Of a stretch of DNA of 64,000 nucleotides, positions 9,145-18,309 are shown piece by piece (position 1 is the first letter of the stretch; each line of letters starts with the position of its first letter). This DNA comes from Colwellia piezophila ATCC BAA-637. GTDB taxonomy: Bacteria > Pseudomonadota > Gammaproteobacteria > Enterobacterales > Alteromonadaceae. Location: assembly GCF_000378625.1 (NCBI RefSeq), contig NZ_KB905166.1, positions 248,001 through 312,000 on the forward strand. Direction: 5' to 3'. Both the position numbers and the translations under genes were made by a program. The notes below the pieces were generated by a model. The model ran no database searches. It was not told the DNA's origin and saw nothing but the letters and a program-made list of their open reading frames with translations.

Positions 9145-9801
9145 ATGAACAAACCTTTCTCCCAAGCTTGTGAAAATAATAAACAACCGATTTTGAATGT
9201 TTTGACTACCGTGTTCAATAATAGCCAACATGTGTTGGAAATTGGCTCTGGAACCGGGCAACATGCGGTGTTCTTCGCTAAGCACCTGCCCCACTTAACT
9301 TGGCAAACCAGTGATTTAGCGATAAATCATCAGGGGATTAATGCTTGGTTAAACGAAAGCACTTTAACGAATGTGCTACCACCTATTGCCGTTGATTTAA
9401 ATGATACTTGGCCAATATCAACCCTAAGTAAAAGTAATGCTAAGAGTCAGAGCCAAAGCCATAAGAGCCAACAACAACAACTACTACCCTTTGATGGTTT
9501 ATATACCGCCAATACCCTACACATAATAAGTTGGCCTTTAGTGATCAAGTTTTTTGAAGGCATTGCCGAAATTATGGGCTCTCAAGCACGTATTTGTATC
9601 TACGGCCCATTTAATTACCAAGGGGAATTTACCAGTCCAAGTAATGCAAATTTTGATCTCTGGCTTAAAGACCGAGACAGTCAAAGTGGTATTCGTGATA
9701 TAGAAGCGATCTTAGCATTGGCAGATGCTGCCGGGCTTGATTTTATTGCTGACCATGGCATGCCAGCTAATAACCGTTTATTGGTGTTTTCTAAGCGCTA
9801 A
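9145..9801 (+). CDS. DUF938 family SAM-dependent methyltransferase
   Basis: A 218-residue protein with the SAM-binding motif I VLEIGSGTGQHA (about residues 31-42) and the N-terminal signature KPFSQACENNK of DUF938 proteins. The expected fold is a Rossmann-type class I methyltransferase; substrate unknown. An inserted Gln/Ser-rich stretch near residues 96-114 (SNAKSQSQS and following) lengthens the protein slightly compared with typical members of about 200 residues. It lies 58 bases after the GNAT-type gene on the same strand and may be cotranscribed. Confidence 0.88.
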   Translation: MNKPFSQACENNKQPILNVLTTVFNNSQHVLEIGSGTGQHAVFFAKHLPHLTWQTSDLAINHQGINAWLNESTLTNVLPPIAVDLNDTWPISTLSKSNAKSQSQSHKSQQQQLLPFDGLYTANTLHIISWPLVIKFFEGIAEIMGSQARICIYGPFNYQGEFTSPSNANFDLWLKDRDSQSGIRDIEAILALADAAGLDFIADHGMPANNRLLVFSKR

Positions 9802-9934
9802 CAGCTACGTATTTAGTTAAGTGGCCTTTGGCTGGCTTTTCACCTGCAAATGAATTGAGGGCTGTGCAGATAGCTGAGCAGCTTTGCAAGGAACTAGGAG
9901 CTAGATTGAACCTATTGAAATACTTGATATAAGA

Positions 9935-10378
9935 CTATGAAAATTCGATTATTTTAATTATTTTAATTTTATTTTCGACTAACTCAATGGTAAATGTTGA
10001 CCAAATCGAACGTCTTTTAGTTAATGAATATATTCTCACGGTAAATTCACCTTGGTTTGCCGGTAAAAGTTTAAAATCAAAAACAATGATGTTTTCTTTT
10101 TGTTGAGATTCCCTTATTTCTTCAATCGACCTATTAATTAAATTAATATACTCTGTTTTATTGAAATAAAGCGTAACCCCTTGCGCACTTGAACCAAAAT
10201 TTTGTTCTATTTTTATTTTATTTGAAAGATATTTAAATATATTATCTGGTGAGTCTTTTCTTTCTTTTAACATTAAATCACTAAATGCATTTAATTGCGA
10301 AAAGTCTAAGGATTTCGCATAAGTTTCAACTGAGACTAAGACAAGTAAAAATAAGACTAATTTAAAATATCTAATCAT
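9935..10378 (-). CDS. Secreted protein of unknown function
   Basis: A 147-residue protein with a signal peptide (residues 1-21, ending TYAK) and a mature part rich in beta-strand-like alternation. No catalytic motif, lipobox or membrane segment is visible after the signal. It stands alone, with spacers of 130-270 bases on both sides. I do not recognise the family; the likely location is the periplasm. Confidence 0.6.
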   Translation of the reverse strand: MIRYFKLVLFLLVLVSVETYAKSLDFSQLNAFSDLMLKERKDSPDNIFKYLSNKIKIEQNFGSSAQGVTLYFNKTEYINLINRSIEEIRESQQKENIIVFDFKLLPANQGEFTVRIYSLTKRRSIWSTFTIELVENKIKIIKIIEFS

Positions 10379-10644
10379 GCAAAAAACCTAAAGCTATAAC
10401 AGCTTAATATTGAGAGGAATTTGTAATAACAGTCCATTGTTTTAGCTTACTCCACATTAATATCTCATATTTTCAATTAGCTATAAACAAAATAACTTTT
10501 TATTTTTGTTAAATGTATTTTAATTAAACGTCTAGCTTATACATCAAACAATTCTGTTTCATTTTCCTATATATCTAGGGTGAATTTCCCCCAATACTAA
10601 GAATCAAATAACAAAATATATTATTAATAAAGTAAGGTATAAGA

Positions 10645-11331
10645 CTACTTAAAGTCTTCAGTTTCAAAATATAAAGGCTTTATCGTGCCGCAATGTAGAA
10701 ACTTATATTGAAGTTCCGTTTCTTTGGGTACTGGCGATGAAGTGATAAAACGGTTTAAACAACCCGCGGCTAAATCAACGCTTAATATATGGTCGAAGCT
10801 AGGTGCTTGCTGAATTCTATGAATGTAAATTCTATAATTTTGTTTTAAGGTCACGACATCATATTCTTGTTGTCTACTGGAAGGCTTAATGTCATCAAAA
10901 GTACGTACATACAGTTGCTTATCAAAAGTCAGTGAAATATTTTGGTAAATTAACATGCCGCCTCGCTCAAAATGTCCGGCGTATAAATCAGCCTGTATCA
11001 CTATTTTCTCGCCACGCATTAGACGTTGTAGATTAAATGGCTTGGGTTTAATGGTAATAAATTGACTATCTCTGACCGTTTGTAATACCGCCAAATCCTT
11101 ATTATCTAATTGATAGAGTAACTGCACATTATGAGGCTTTTTATACAGCGGTAAATGAGAGGCATAAATACTGGAACCCTGAACGACTAAAACCATGCCA
11201 TGAACCCCCATATATGAAGGGTCTAAAGGGGGGAGTTCTTTGACTTCATCCTCCGCAATACTCACTGGTGACAATAGAGCTAAGCCTAAAAAGAACACAA
11301 AAAACAACATAACCAATAACACTCTTTTCAT
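10645..11331 (-). CDS. Periplasmic protein of unknown function
   Basis: A 228-residue protein with a strong signal peptide (residues 1-26, ending SIAED). The mature part has no catalytic motif that I recognise and only two cysteines near the C-terminus (CLNRF and HCGTI), which could form a disulphide in the periplasm. It looks like a conserved Alteromonadales hypothetical. It is convergent with the next gene at 11529 in the sense that both lie apart from any operon. Confidence 0.65.
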   Translation of the reverse strand: MKRVLLVMLFFVFFLGLALLSPVSIAEDEVKELPPLDPSYMGVHGMVLVVQGSSIYASHLPLYKKPHNVQLLYQLDNKDLAVLQTVRDSQFITIKPKPFNLQRLMRGEKIVIQADLYAGHFERGGMLIYQNISLTFDKQLYVRTFDDIKPSSRQQEYDVVTLKQNYRIYIHRIQQAPSFDHILSVDLAAGCLNRFITSSPVPKETELQYKFLHCGTIKPLYFETEDFK

Positions 11332-11528
11332 AGTGAAGCCCTTATTTCACAGTCGGTTTTTATATTATAGTTGCTTTTTCTAACAAAAATATCCAATCGA
11401 AATAAGATGTTAAATTTATTTTCCGATTAAATAACTTAAACAGATAAGCGCCCTGAATTTATTTCTGGTTAAACTTATAGAAAATTTTAAGTACAATAGC
11501 GCCACTAACACCCTGACCGAAAAGATGT

Positions 11529-11900
11529 ATGGCATTAAAAGTAGATTTAAGACAATTTCTTGACGACAAAGGCAACGAACTAGCGCTAACTGAGCAAGCA
11601 AAAAAGGTTTTCAACTTTGTCACTAAAATTGTCTTGTCAGTTTCACAGCAATCGCTTGCACAAGAAATATTTTCCCATACGGGGTTTTCCGATAATATTG
11701 AGCAACCGCTCATTGATGTTGATTTAAAATGCAACACCCGAGGTGATGAGCTGTGTTGTTGTGGCCACATTGAAGCTGGCTGTAACACCATCGGCTCAGT
11801 TAACACCATAACGTGGCAATGCGATACCTGTGCAGCAGCGGGCACTATCTCAAATTGGCAAGGTAGTCTATGGGACAAACAAAAACGCACAATGCATTAG
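11529..11900 (+). CDS. Small cysteine-rich protein, possible zinc ribbon
   Basis: A 123-residue cytosolic protein. Its C-terminal half carries eight cysteines, seven of them in the groups CNT, LCCCGH, AGC and QCDTC, a spacing that suggests a metal-binding ribbon (about residues 75-102). The N-terminal half is predicted helical. No known domain was recognised. The ORF on the opposite strand over the same bases is considered a shadow because this frame has the cysteine pattern and a normal composition. Confidence 0.55.
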   Translation: MALKVDLRQFLDDKGNELALTEQAKKVFNFVTKIVLSVSQQSLAQEIFSHTGFSDNIEQPLIDVDLKCNTRGDELCCCGHIEAGCNTIGSVNTITWQCDTCAAAGTISNWQGSLWDKQKRTMH

Positions 11901-12125
11901 CAGATTACTGCGTCAAAACCCAAATTCCCTACAAAAGTAGTCATAAGCAAGCTATTTTGGCCATAACCACCCTGACCATGCACAATTAAAAAAATTTACC
12001 CGGACAGCCAATTAACGTAAACCGACATGATTGAGTTAGCAAATTACACGCTCAAAAAATATTGACTGCCCTTACTCTTGTACCGTTACTTTCTCAAAAA
12101 CAATAATCGTGCTGTTAGCTGTTTT

Positions 12126-12854
12126 TTATTGTATTGGCTTACCTTGATATAAATAATCTGAAAAGCTATCGATTGATGTTTCGTTGATATCGGTAAAGTA
12201 AGCAAAACTCCCCTTCATCTTCATTTCATTTTCCTTGGCGAGTATTGCGCCGTCAATATGTAAAAAAGTAAAGGTGAGCGCTAAATCGGTAATGTTGGCG
12301 GTGAACATCGGCGAAAAATCAGCATTATTCCAAATCGTTATTTTTTCAATGAATTGTTTATCTTTTTGATAGACCAACTTGCCTTGCAGCTTACCAATAG
12401 CATCTTTTCCTAGTTTTTTGATATGAACATTAAACGCCATTACTATATGATGTTCATCATTAGAGACTAAAGACAAACTTTCTTGGTTAATTAACTGCCT
12501 TAACGGCAGTTGTGTATTGCCGCCTTTGTTCTTTGTCTTGCTTTGCGCTTGTTTGTTTTTAGTAAATTTCTTAATTTGTTTTTTTGTCGGTAGCTGGCCA
12601 TTAATTTGGCTAAGCAGCCATGGTTCACCTGCCAGGGGTAAATGGTGTTCAATACTACTTGAAATATCACCCTCCTCGTTTTCGTAGCGAGATATTTTAT
12701 AGGACCACCGTTCTTTCTTGGTATTTTCAAATTTAATAATAGCGTTATTCACTTGTTCCTTGCATAACGCTAGTTCAGTTGGCGTATTTTGTGTTGCCAG
12801 GACGTTAAAGGCGGCAGTAAAGCAGAGCAGTAACAAGCAATAATTTTTCTTCAT
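12126..12854 (-). CDS. Exported protein, paralogue of the gene at 30430
   Basis: A 242-residue protein with a signal peptide (residues 1-20, cut near VLATQ). The motif RWSYKI near residue 50, a middle block (DAIGKLQGKLVYQK) and the C-terminal segment (GSFAYFTDINET) align by eye with the 245-residue protein encoded at 30430-31167. Such a pattern may form a beta-sheet lipid-binding or outer-membrane-associated fold, but this is a guess. No operon partner. A Lys/Asn-rich stretch near residues 95-112 separates two halves. Confidence 0.65.
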   Translation of the reverse strand: MKKNYCLLLLCFTAAFNVLATQNTPTELALCKEQVNNAIIKFENTKKERWSYKISRYENEEGDISSSIEHHLPLAGEPWLLSQINGQLPTKKQIKKFTKNKQAQSKTKNKGGNTQLPLRQLINQESLSLVSNDEHHIVMAFNVHIKKLGKDAIGKLQGKLVYQKDKQFIEKITIWNNADFSPMFTANITDLALTFTFLHIDGAILAKENEMKMKGSFAYFTDINETSIDSFSDYLYQGKPIQ

Positions 12855-13089
12855 CTTTGTTCCTTTTCAAATAATAAAATGAAAGTCTAAGCTTCTCGGT
12901 GTGAAATAAAGGTGAAACCTGAATAATATTTACCAGCATTAACGCCTCACTTGTTACATTTTTGTAACTAAATATTTAAAATTAAGTTAATATTGAAAGC
13001 AGACAATTTACGTAACGACTTTTGAATAATGATGAGTAACGTATTTGAAAAATTAATAATATGAATAAAAATAATAATAAGGATAACTA

Positions 13090-13785
13090 ATGAGCCAATT
13101 TATCGGCGTGTTTGAAAACGCTTTTTCCGACGAGCTGTGTGACAAACTTATTAAAGGTCATCAAACAAGTGATAGAGTTGTCAAAGGTCGTGTCGGCAGC
13201 GGTGTGATGACCAACCTTAAAGATAGCCATGATGTGACAATGGCTGAAAAAGAGTGGCAATCGTTACAACTTGAGCTGATCAATGCGAGTTATCCTCATG
13301 TAAAAGCTTATTTAACTGAGCATTATATGGCATTAATTTCAGCGTTGAACCCAACGGTTAAAGATCCCGAAACCGGGTTGCCTACCTCAGTAAATAAAGA
13401 AAATTTTGACCGTTTAGGTAAACCCTATTTAGATCAATTGATCCAATATGTTTTTTGTTACGATAATTTTACCGTACAGCGCTACGAACAAGGGGTTGGT
13501 GGTTATCATTATTGGCATTCAGAAATTTTTCCGCAGTTGCCTCACAATAAGCCATTACATAGAGTATTAGCTTTTTTATATTATCTAAATGATGTTGAGG
13601 AAGGTGGCGAAACTGAGTTTCATTATCAGGGTATAAAAGTTAAACCAAAAAAAGGCTCACTGGTTATTTTTCCTGCCGGATTTACCCACACTCATAAAGG
13701 ACATATTCCAATATCAGATGAAAAATATGTTGTTACTTCTTGGCTAATGTATAACAAAGCTGAACAGCTCTATGGTAAGAATTAA
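13090..13785 (+). CDS. 2-oxoglutarate/Fe(II)-dependent oxygenase
   Basis: A 231-residue protein of the prolyl-4-hydroxylase-like superfamily. The first iron ligand is in GGYHYWHSE (about residues 137-145), a His-x-Glu rather than the usual His-x-Asp; the distal part FPAGFTHTHKGH (about residues 196-207) supplies the second His and the basic residue that binds 2-oxoglutarate. It should hydroxylate a protein or small-molecule substrate in the cytosol. AAGGA lies six bases before the ATG. No neighbour suggests the substrate. Confidence 0.82.
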   Translation: MSQFIGVFENAFSDELCDKLIKGHQTSDRVVKGRVGSGVMTNLKDSHDVTMAEKEWQSLQLELINASYPHVKAYLTEHYMALISALNPTVKDPETGLPTSVNKENFDRLGKPYLDQLIQYVFCYDNFTVQRYEQGVGGYHYWHSEIFPQLPHNKPLHRVLAFLYYLNDVEEGGETEFHYQGIKVKPKKGSLVIFPAGFTHTHKGHIPISDEKYVVTSWLMYNKAEQLYGKN

Positions 13786-13904
13786 CCAGCGGTAACCAGA
13801 ACATTCACCTTAAAATTATTTGAAAACACTACAATAGCTTCAATTATTAATGGCGGTGTTAATTGTTCAAGCCCACGCTTACCTGTCGATGTTAATTTAC
13901 TGAT

Positions 13905-13927
13905 TAGGTCTTTTGCCATAAGACCTA
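13905..13927. terminator. Hairpin between convergent genes
   Basis: An eight-base perfect stem (TAGGTCTT/AAGACCTA) with a seven-base loop lies between the oxygenase gene and the convergent small membrane protein gene. No T-run follows on either strand, so a Rho-independent terminator role is only possible. Confidence 0.35.
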
Positions 13928-13947
13928 GATTGCATAACTTGTACTAA

Positions 13948-14163
13948 CTATTTAGAGATAAGAGACTTAGCGTAACCAAACAGCCGATCTTTTACTTGCG
14001 GGCTTAAACCTAAACTTAACAGGCTTGATGAAAACACTGCAATGACTATAATACTCTTGATAATTTTAGCCCCGGTAAATAAGGCAAAAAGTATGAGTAA
14101 AGCCGCATAGCCAATACCGATTAAGCCTAAAAATAAGCACATTCCTTTAATATCGTTATTCAT
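13948..14163 (-). CDS. Small two-helix membrane protein
   Basis: A 71-residue protein with two hydrophobic segments (about residues 8-29 and 34-52) and a polar C-terminal tail. No motif is recognised. It sits 62 bases beyond the start side of nothing obvious and 63 bases downstream of the EamA exporter gene on the same strand, so it may be cotranscribed with it. Confidence 0.5.
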   Translation of the reverse strand: MNNDIKGMCLFLGLIGIGYAALLILFALFTGAKIIKSIIVIAVFSSSLLSLGLSPQVKDRLFGYAKSLISK

Positions 14164-14225
14164 ATATTTCCTTAATAAAATAATAAAAATCCGTGACAGT
14201 GTTATTTGTCGTCTTAACTTACTGG

Positions 14226-15119
14226 TTATGTTTTATTAGCGATTTTTTGTTGTGAAAAATATTTACCTAATACCACAATTAATATACCACCAAGTACTAT
14301 AGTCGCTGAAATAATAAGGCGCACGGTAATTACCTCTGACACAAACATCACCCCTCCTATCGCTGCAATAATTGGTACAGACAGTTGCATAACGGCTGCT
14401 TGTGTTGAAGAGAGCCCCCCAAGTGCGATATACCATATTGTATATCCTAATCCAGAGGTTATAACACCTGATAACAAAGCCAATACTATGCCTTCTAATG
14501 AGTAATGCATACTTTGCAGGGTAAAAACCGTTAATAACGCCACAAAAGGTATAGTCCTTAGAAAGTTATAAGTGGTATCCATCAATGGATTTTCGGAGCT
14601 ACGCCCTTTTAAGGTATAGATACCCCATGAAATACCAGCGACTGTCATCAGCATGAAACCGTCAATGGAAGGCGCGGTTATATTGGGTAAAATGAGATAA
14701 ACAAACCCTATGAAAGCGATGATAACACCAGACCACTCACTAATATGTAAGCGCGTACCAGACATAACAGACAGTAATATGATGGTAATTTGCACGGTGC
14801 CAAAGAGAATAAGTGCACCAGTACCGGTATCGACTGAAAGATAAGCATATGAAAATGTTATGGCATAAAGAAACAACGAAAAACCTGCGGTCCAACTGCC
14901 TTTAGAGGATACCGCTTTGTTACTTCCTTTGATGCTTGCTTTGAGGCTTAAAATGATGAAAAGAGCGATAGCACCTGATAACAGCCTGATCCCAGTAAAG
15001 CTAGATGCATCAATAGCACCATTACCCAACGCTAAACGACAGAGTACTGAGTTGGCAGCAAAGGCAATTAATGCCAAGGCGGTCAGTAAGCTTGTTTTTA
15101 TCAAATATTTATTGCTCAT
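14226..15119 (-). CDS. EamA/DMT-family transporter
   Basis: A 297-residue inner-membrane protein with about ten hydrophobic segments arranged as two EamA repeats. The first repeat carries the usual RLALGNGAIDASSFTG region and the second ends with GGLSSTQAAVMQLSVPI, a pattern typical of drug/metabolite exporters. Substrate cannot be predicted. It lies immediately before the small cassette cluster, and its start is separated from the first possible attC site by about 50 bases. Confidence 0.88.
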   Translation of the reverse strand: MSNKYLIKTSLLTALALIAFAANSVLCRLALGNGAIDASSFTGIRLLSGAIALFIILSLKASIKGSNKAVSSKGSWTAGFSLFLYAITFSYAYLSVDTGTGALILFGTVQITIILLSVMSGTRLHISEWSGVIIAFIGFVYLILPNITAPSIDGFMLMTVAGISWGIYTLKGRSSENPLMDTTYNFLRTIPFVALLTVFTLQSMHYSLEGIVLALLSGVITSGLGYTIWYIALGGLSSTQAAVMQLSVPIIAAIGGVMFVSEVITVRLIISATIVLGGILIVVLGKYFSQQKIANKT

Positions 15120-15170
15120 AGCTGCTCATTTCAAACAAAACGACTACCAAAGTAGTTCAAGACAGATTTA

Positions 15171-15222
15171 TACCGCCAATTACTGCCTGTCTTTTTTAAT
15201 TAAGTTGTTAATTAACTTGTTA
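15171..15222 (-). repeat. Possible degenerate attC site
   Basis: A short stretch begins with ATACCGCC and ends with CTTGTTAG, resembling the two ends of the other attC sites, but the central part is missing. It follows the stop of the small membrane protein at 15224. Weak on its own; supported mainly by the intact sites next to it. Confidence 0.3.
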
Positions 15223-15223
15223 G

Positions 15224-15538
15224 TTAGCCGATAGTGGTATGGTTTAGCGAATAATTCCATACTTTATAAAAGTAAAAAACATAACCTAATCCGAAAGTAA
15301 TGATGGAGATAATTATCCATAGAATTACATGACCAATACTGCCAAAGATATCTGTATTACAGGACATTTGCCTTGATACACCTTGATCATCTATGACAAC
15401 GGAACGGTTGATAATAAATTTGGAAAATGAATAAGGGAAGAAAAATAAAGCAATCCCCACAGTTATGATGCTAAGCATGAACCAGATAATTAAATGGCCT
15501 AAGATATCTAAAGTGGCTACATCGGCTTGAATTCGCAT
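15224..15538 (-). CDS. Small membrane protein, cassette gene (DUF6693-like)
   Basis: A 104-residue protein built of two similar halves, each with a hydrophobic helix introduced by GHLIIWFMLSIIT or GHVILWIIISIIT, the second ending FYFYKVWNYSLN. It resembles small membrane proteins (DUF6693, from memory) that often sit in integron cassettes. GGGAG lies four bases before the ATG. A partly palindromic attC-like segment follows the stop. Function unknown. Confidence 0.65.
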   Translation of the reverse strand: MRIQADVATLDILGHLIIWFMLSIITVGIALFFFPYSFSKFIINRSVVIDDQGVSRQMSCNTDIFGSIGHVILWIIISIITFGLGYVFYFYKVWNYSLNHTTIG

Positions 15539-15562
15539 AATACTCCCGGTAATGATGGTAAT

Positions 15563-15640
15563 TTAACGCTTAGCTAAGCGGCTAATAATTTGGCTCTAAT
15601 GCTAATAAGCTCACACACAGCCATCGATTAAAAGCACTTG
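15563..15640 (-). repeat. attC site (cassette of the 15.65 kb gene)
   Basis: Starts TTAACGCTTAGC and carries the stem AGCTAAGCGGC; the far end is degenerate and close to the stop of the gene at 15651. The core site reads GTTAA on the minus strand. Compared with the sites near 18310 the first 20 bases are nearly the same. Confidence 0.6.
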
Positions 15641-15650
15641 AAATATATAC

Positions 15651-16013
15651 TTACTCAAACAAAACAAAAATCCTTTCATCTGAATGTTGTAAGTAGTTGT
15701 ATTTTATTTCTAATAATCGACCCGCTAAATCCATAGTATTAATATTTATATTTCCCCATGAACCTTCGTCAGACCAATGAACCGCGATATTTTTCAATTG
15801 CTCATCATCAATAATTGCTAACTCCTCTGAGAAGTTTAATGGTAGCAACCAGAGTTTGTCGGTTAAAGCCGAACTGGCACTTTTAAAACAACTGAGTAAA
15901 TCGCCAATTTGCTCTTTGGTGAAGTTACCCCCACCCAGTATTGAAGATTCCGGAACTTCTTCAATACTACTAAAATCGCAATCATTTTTTGCTGCGAAGA
16001 ATGTTACATCCAC
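15651..16013 (-). CDS. Unknown cytosolic cassette protein
   Basis: The longest frame starts with TTG at 16055, but its first 14 codons lie in the preceding attC site. A GTG at 16013 preceded by AAGGA at six bases is the better start and gives 120 residues. The protein is acidic, has no signal or membrane segment, and contains the block HWSDEGSWGNININTMDLAGR. I do not recognise it; this kind of orphan protein is typical of cassettes. Confidence 0.6.
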   Translation of the reverse strand: MDVTFFAAKNDCDFSSIEEVPESSILGGGNFTKEQIGDLLSCFKSASSALTDKLWLLPLNFSEELAIIDDEQLKNIAVHWSDEGSWGNININTMDLAGRLLEIKYNYLQHSDERIFVLFE

Positions 16014-16033
16014 ATTGAATCCTTTAGGTTTTG

Positions 16034-16114
16034 ATAGCGCCCAATTAATGGACAAAGTAATAGTTGACTAAAATATTGAGAACAGAGCACAGTCAGCTGT
16101 TTGGGCCGATTATA
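16034..16114 (-). repeat. attC site (cassette of the 16.1 kb lipoprotein)
   Basis: Begins ATAGCGCCCAAT, continues with AGTTGACTAAAATATTGAG and AGTCAGCTGTT, and ends near GATTATAAT at the lipoprotein stop. The first core has A to G change in ATAAC. It overlaps the N-terminal extension of the neighbouring ORF. Confidence 0.7.
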
Positions 16115-16364
16115 ATGATCTACTGCTGGCCTCATTAATATGTTTTTTCAATGAATCTACTTGTGCCGTACATTGTTTTCTTTCTTGCCCGGTCATCTCT
16201 GAACACTTTTGAGAAGACTCATGGCCATCAACTGTTTTAGCAATAGATAGCGCCAAGCAAATAGGATCTGCTGAACGGCAACCGGGTTTATGGTAGTTAG
16301 GATTTGAACTACAACCACTTAAACCCATAACCAAATAAACTATTGATAGCTTTATAAATGACAT
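16110..16364 (-). CDS. Small lipoprotein, cassette gene
   Basis: An 84-residue protein with a lipoprotein signal peptide; the lipobox is LSGC with Cys18 as the lipidated residue. The mature part has five more cysteines and a Lys/Glu-rich C-terminal helix. Its stop overlaps the end of the attC site at 16034-16114, as is usual in compact cassettes. Function unknown. Confidence 0.7.
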   Translation of the reverse strand: MSFIKLSIVYLVMGLSGCSSNPNYHKPGCRSADPICLALSIAKTVDGHESSQKCSEMTGQERKQCTAQVDSLKKHINEASSRSL

Positions 16365-16381
16365 TTTCGTAATGACCTATT

Positions 16382-16471
16382 ATAACGCCTGACTAAGTGG
16401 CGAAAGACGAAAGATAAACGATAAAGCAGCATAGACCAACTATATTTTGTCCTTATTTAACCGCTTATTAT
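16382..16471 (-). repeat. attC site (cassette of the 16.5 kb gene)
   Basis: Begins ATAACGCCTGACTAAGTGGCG and ends TTAACCGCTTATTAT, with complementary ends (AAGTGGC and CCGCTTA). The end overlaps the stop of the gene at 16468. Confidence 0.75.
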
Positions 16472-16872
16472 ATTCCAGTTTCGGTATTTATAGTTAATAT
16501 AGGGAATTTATTTTCACCAAATGAAACCGTAATTGATAGCGTTTCGCTCCCCTCAAAACTTACTTTAAACGCCAAAGGACTTTTACGTTTCCCATTTGCA
16601 AATAAGGCCATTAAATGTCCATTTTCAAGCGTTCTACTTCCTGTTGAAGCGTTTGTTACCGTTACAACAGCCCAGCGTTCCCCTATTTCATTGCTCATAA
16701 CCACATAATTTACCAGTTTAAAATCGCTAGATTTAGGCTTAATACGCCTATCGTTAGGAAAAGCCAGTTCTAGATTGTTTGGAATAACACGATCCACCGT
16801 TAAAACTTCTGTTTCATTTGCTCCGCTTGAAAAAGATAACAGTAACAATGCTGAAATGATAATTTTATGCAC
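16468..16872 (-). CDS. Exported cassette protein of unknown function
   Basis: A 134-residue protein from GTG at 16872 (AAGGG nine bases upstream) with a signal peptide ending near SSGANE. The mature part looks like one beta-sandwich domain: alternating hydrophobic residues and no cysteines. No family recognised. Its stop lies in the attC site downstream and the previous attC site begins 19 bases upstream of the start. Confidence 0.65.
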   Translation of the reverse strand: MHKIIISALLLLSFSSGANETEVLTVDRVIPNNLELAFPNDRRIKPKSSDFKLVNYVVMSNEIGERWAVVTVTNASTGSRTLENGHLMALFANGKRKSPLAFKVSFEGSETLSITVSFGENKFPILTINTETGI

Positions 16873-16890
16873 GAAATGATTCCCTTAAAG

Positions 16891-16979
16891 ATAACCCCGC
16901 AATAAGCGGAAAATTATTGTTGGCTAAAATGGTTGAGTAATGAAAAACAGCCAACGTTAAACTTTCCGTTGAATGTTAT
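16891..16979 (-). repeat. attC site (cassette of the esterase)
   Basis: Begins ATAACCCCGCAATAAGCGG, has the conserved TGTTGGCTAAAATGGTTGAG and AGCCAACGTT arms, and ends GTTAT. One of the best-preserved sites of the small cluster. Confidence 0.85.
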
Positions 16980-17000
16980 TGTTGCACTTCAAACTTAATA

Positions 17001-18281
17001 CTAACCCTGATTATCCAGTAGCTTAGCTTTTATAATATTTATATTCCACTGATTGCTGTTATATGATTTGGCTAATTCAAATGCTTTTTCATAGTAGTTA
17101 AAGGCAAGTTTTTTGTTGCCTAGCTGCTCGTAAGTTGAGGCTATACTTTTTAGATACTCTATAGAGAAATTGAAGTTAGCTTCCGATTGTAGCAATATTT
17201 TTAATGCTGCCTCGGGGGACTCGTAATGTCCAACATAACTAGCTTGCATAATAATAAAGCTTTGCTGGGATGCAGGGAGCTCATCTTTTACCCTCGCCAT
17301 AAACGCAGGTATTTCATCTGTTTTTTTGTGCCTGTAAAAATATCGAATTGCAGATTGAATACTTGGTTTCGGTATTGGCTGGTTGATAGTTAATGACAGA
17401 GATAGCGCCTTGTAATGTTCAAGCAAGCTATCTGCGGACATAGAAGACGATAGTTTTTTATCCGTTATATACCACCCATCAAATATAGCTCTCAAATCAC
17501 TACGTAATGCAACCAGTACAACCGAATTGTGATTTTCATTTGGATAATGCGAAAATTGCCATTGAATATTCTTAGGTTGAATTTCATCTAATATTTGCAA
17601 AACCCCATAGACCCCTTGTCTAGTTTCATCGCCTAATGATAAATGCAAAGCGACTGGTTCATGTTTACTCTCCCCAATAAAATCTTTAGCTTTTGTCATA
17701 ATGGCATGATCATTCAACCAAACAGATGGGCTCATGGAGACAAAGTGCTCAAAAGAATTCGGCGATTCAAATAATGCATTTAATACAAACAATCCACCGA
17801 TAGAATGACCGACGAGTATGGAGTTATTTGCGACTCGGTAATTGCTATTTATAAAAGGCTTAAGCTCTTTAACTAAAAAATTTAAGAATTGCTTTGATTT
17901 ACCAGAGTCCCCTTGTTTAAAAGGTGCGGTTAATTCCGTTGGCGTCATATATTGGCGATACTTATCCGTTCCTTTATCTGCTATCCCCACCAAAATGACA
18001 TCTGGAATCAATTGCCCTTTATTTGCCATAAAGTCCAACATCCCTGATATTCCCTGGAGAGTATAATCACCATCTAAAAGGTAAAGAACAGGGTAAGTTG
18101 CTTTGGTATTACTACGGTAAGATTCTGGCAGTAAGATATGAATTTCACGTTCTTCATTTAAATAAGTTGAGGTGATATGAAGTCGTTTTCCGGTGTTAAA
18201 CTCGGCAGAAAATACAAATTTCGAGGCAATCAAAAAGATTATCGTTAAAACGAAAGATATTTTTTTTATCATTATAATCAT
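17001..18281 (-). CDS. Exported alpha/beta-hydrolase (esterase D/Fes-like) with C-terminal helical repeats
   Basis: A 426-residue protein with an N-terminal signal segment (residues 5-26). The esterase domain covers about residues 30-280: the block VLYLLDGDY, the nucleophile elbow GHSIGG with Ser160, and a late catalytic His in NENHNS. This subfamily includes enterochelin esterase-like enzymes. Residues 300-426 are helical, with a TPR-like unit (YEKAFELAKS). Cassettes this long are uncommon. ATG codons at 18281 and 18272 are both possible starts. Substrate unknown; an ester or siderophore hydrolysed in the periplasm is the family expectation. Confidence 0.8.
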   Translation of the reverse strand: MIIMIKKISFVLTIIFLIASKFVFSAEFNTGKRLHITSTYLNEEREIHILLPESYRSNTKATYPVLYLLDGDYTLQGISGMLDFMANKGQLIPDVILVGIADKGTDKYRQYMTPTELTAPFKQGDSGKSKQFLNFLVKELKPFINSNYRVANNSILVGHSIGGLFVLNALFESPNSFEHFVSMSPSVWLNDHAIMTKAKDFIGESKHEPVALHLSLGDETRQGVYGVLQILDEIQPKNIQWQFSHYPNENHNSVVLVALRSDLRAIFDGWYITDKKLSSSMSADSLLEHYKALSLSLTINQPIPKPSIQSAIRYFYRHKKTDEIPAFMARVKDELPASQQSFIIMQASYVGHYESPEAALKILLQSEANFNFSIEYLKSIASTYEQLGNKKLAFNYYEKAFELAKSYNSNQWNINIIKAKLLDNQG

Positions 18282-18309
18282 CCATAGGTATGATATTTAC
18301 TAAAAAGGC

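Noticed and set aside
11459..11890. 143-codon minus-strand frame opposite the Cys-rich gene
   Set aside because: It mirrors the plus-strand gene, has a Cys/Ser-rich random look and lacks a ribosome binding site.
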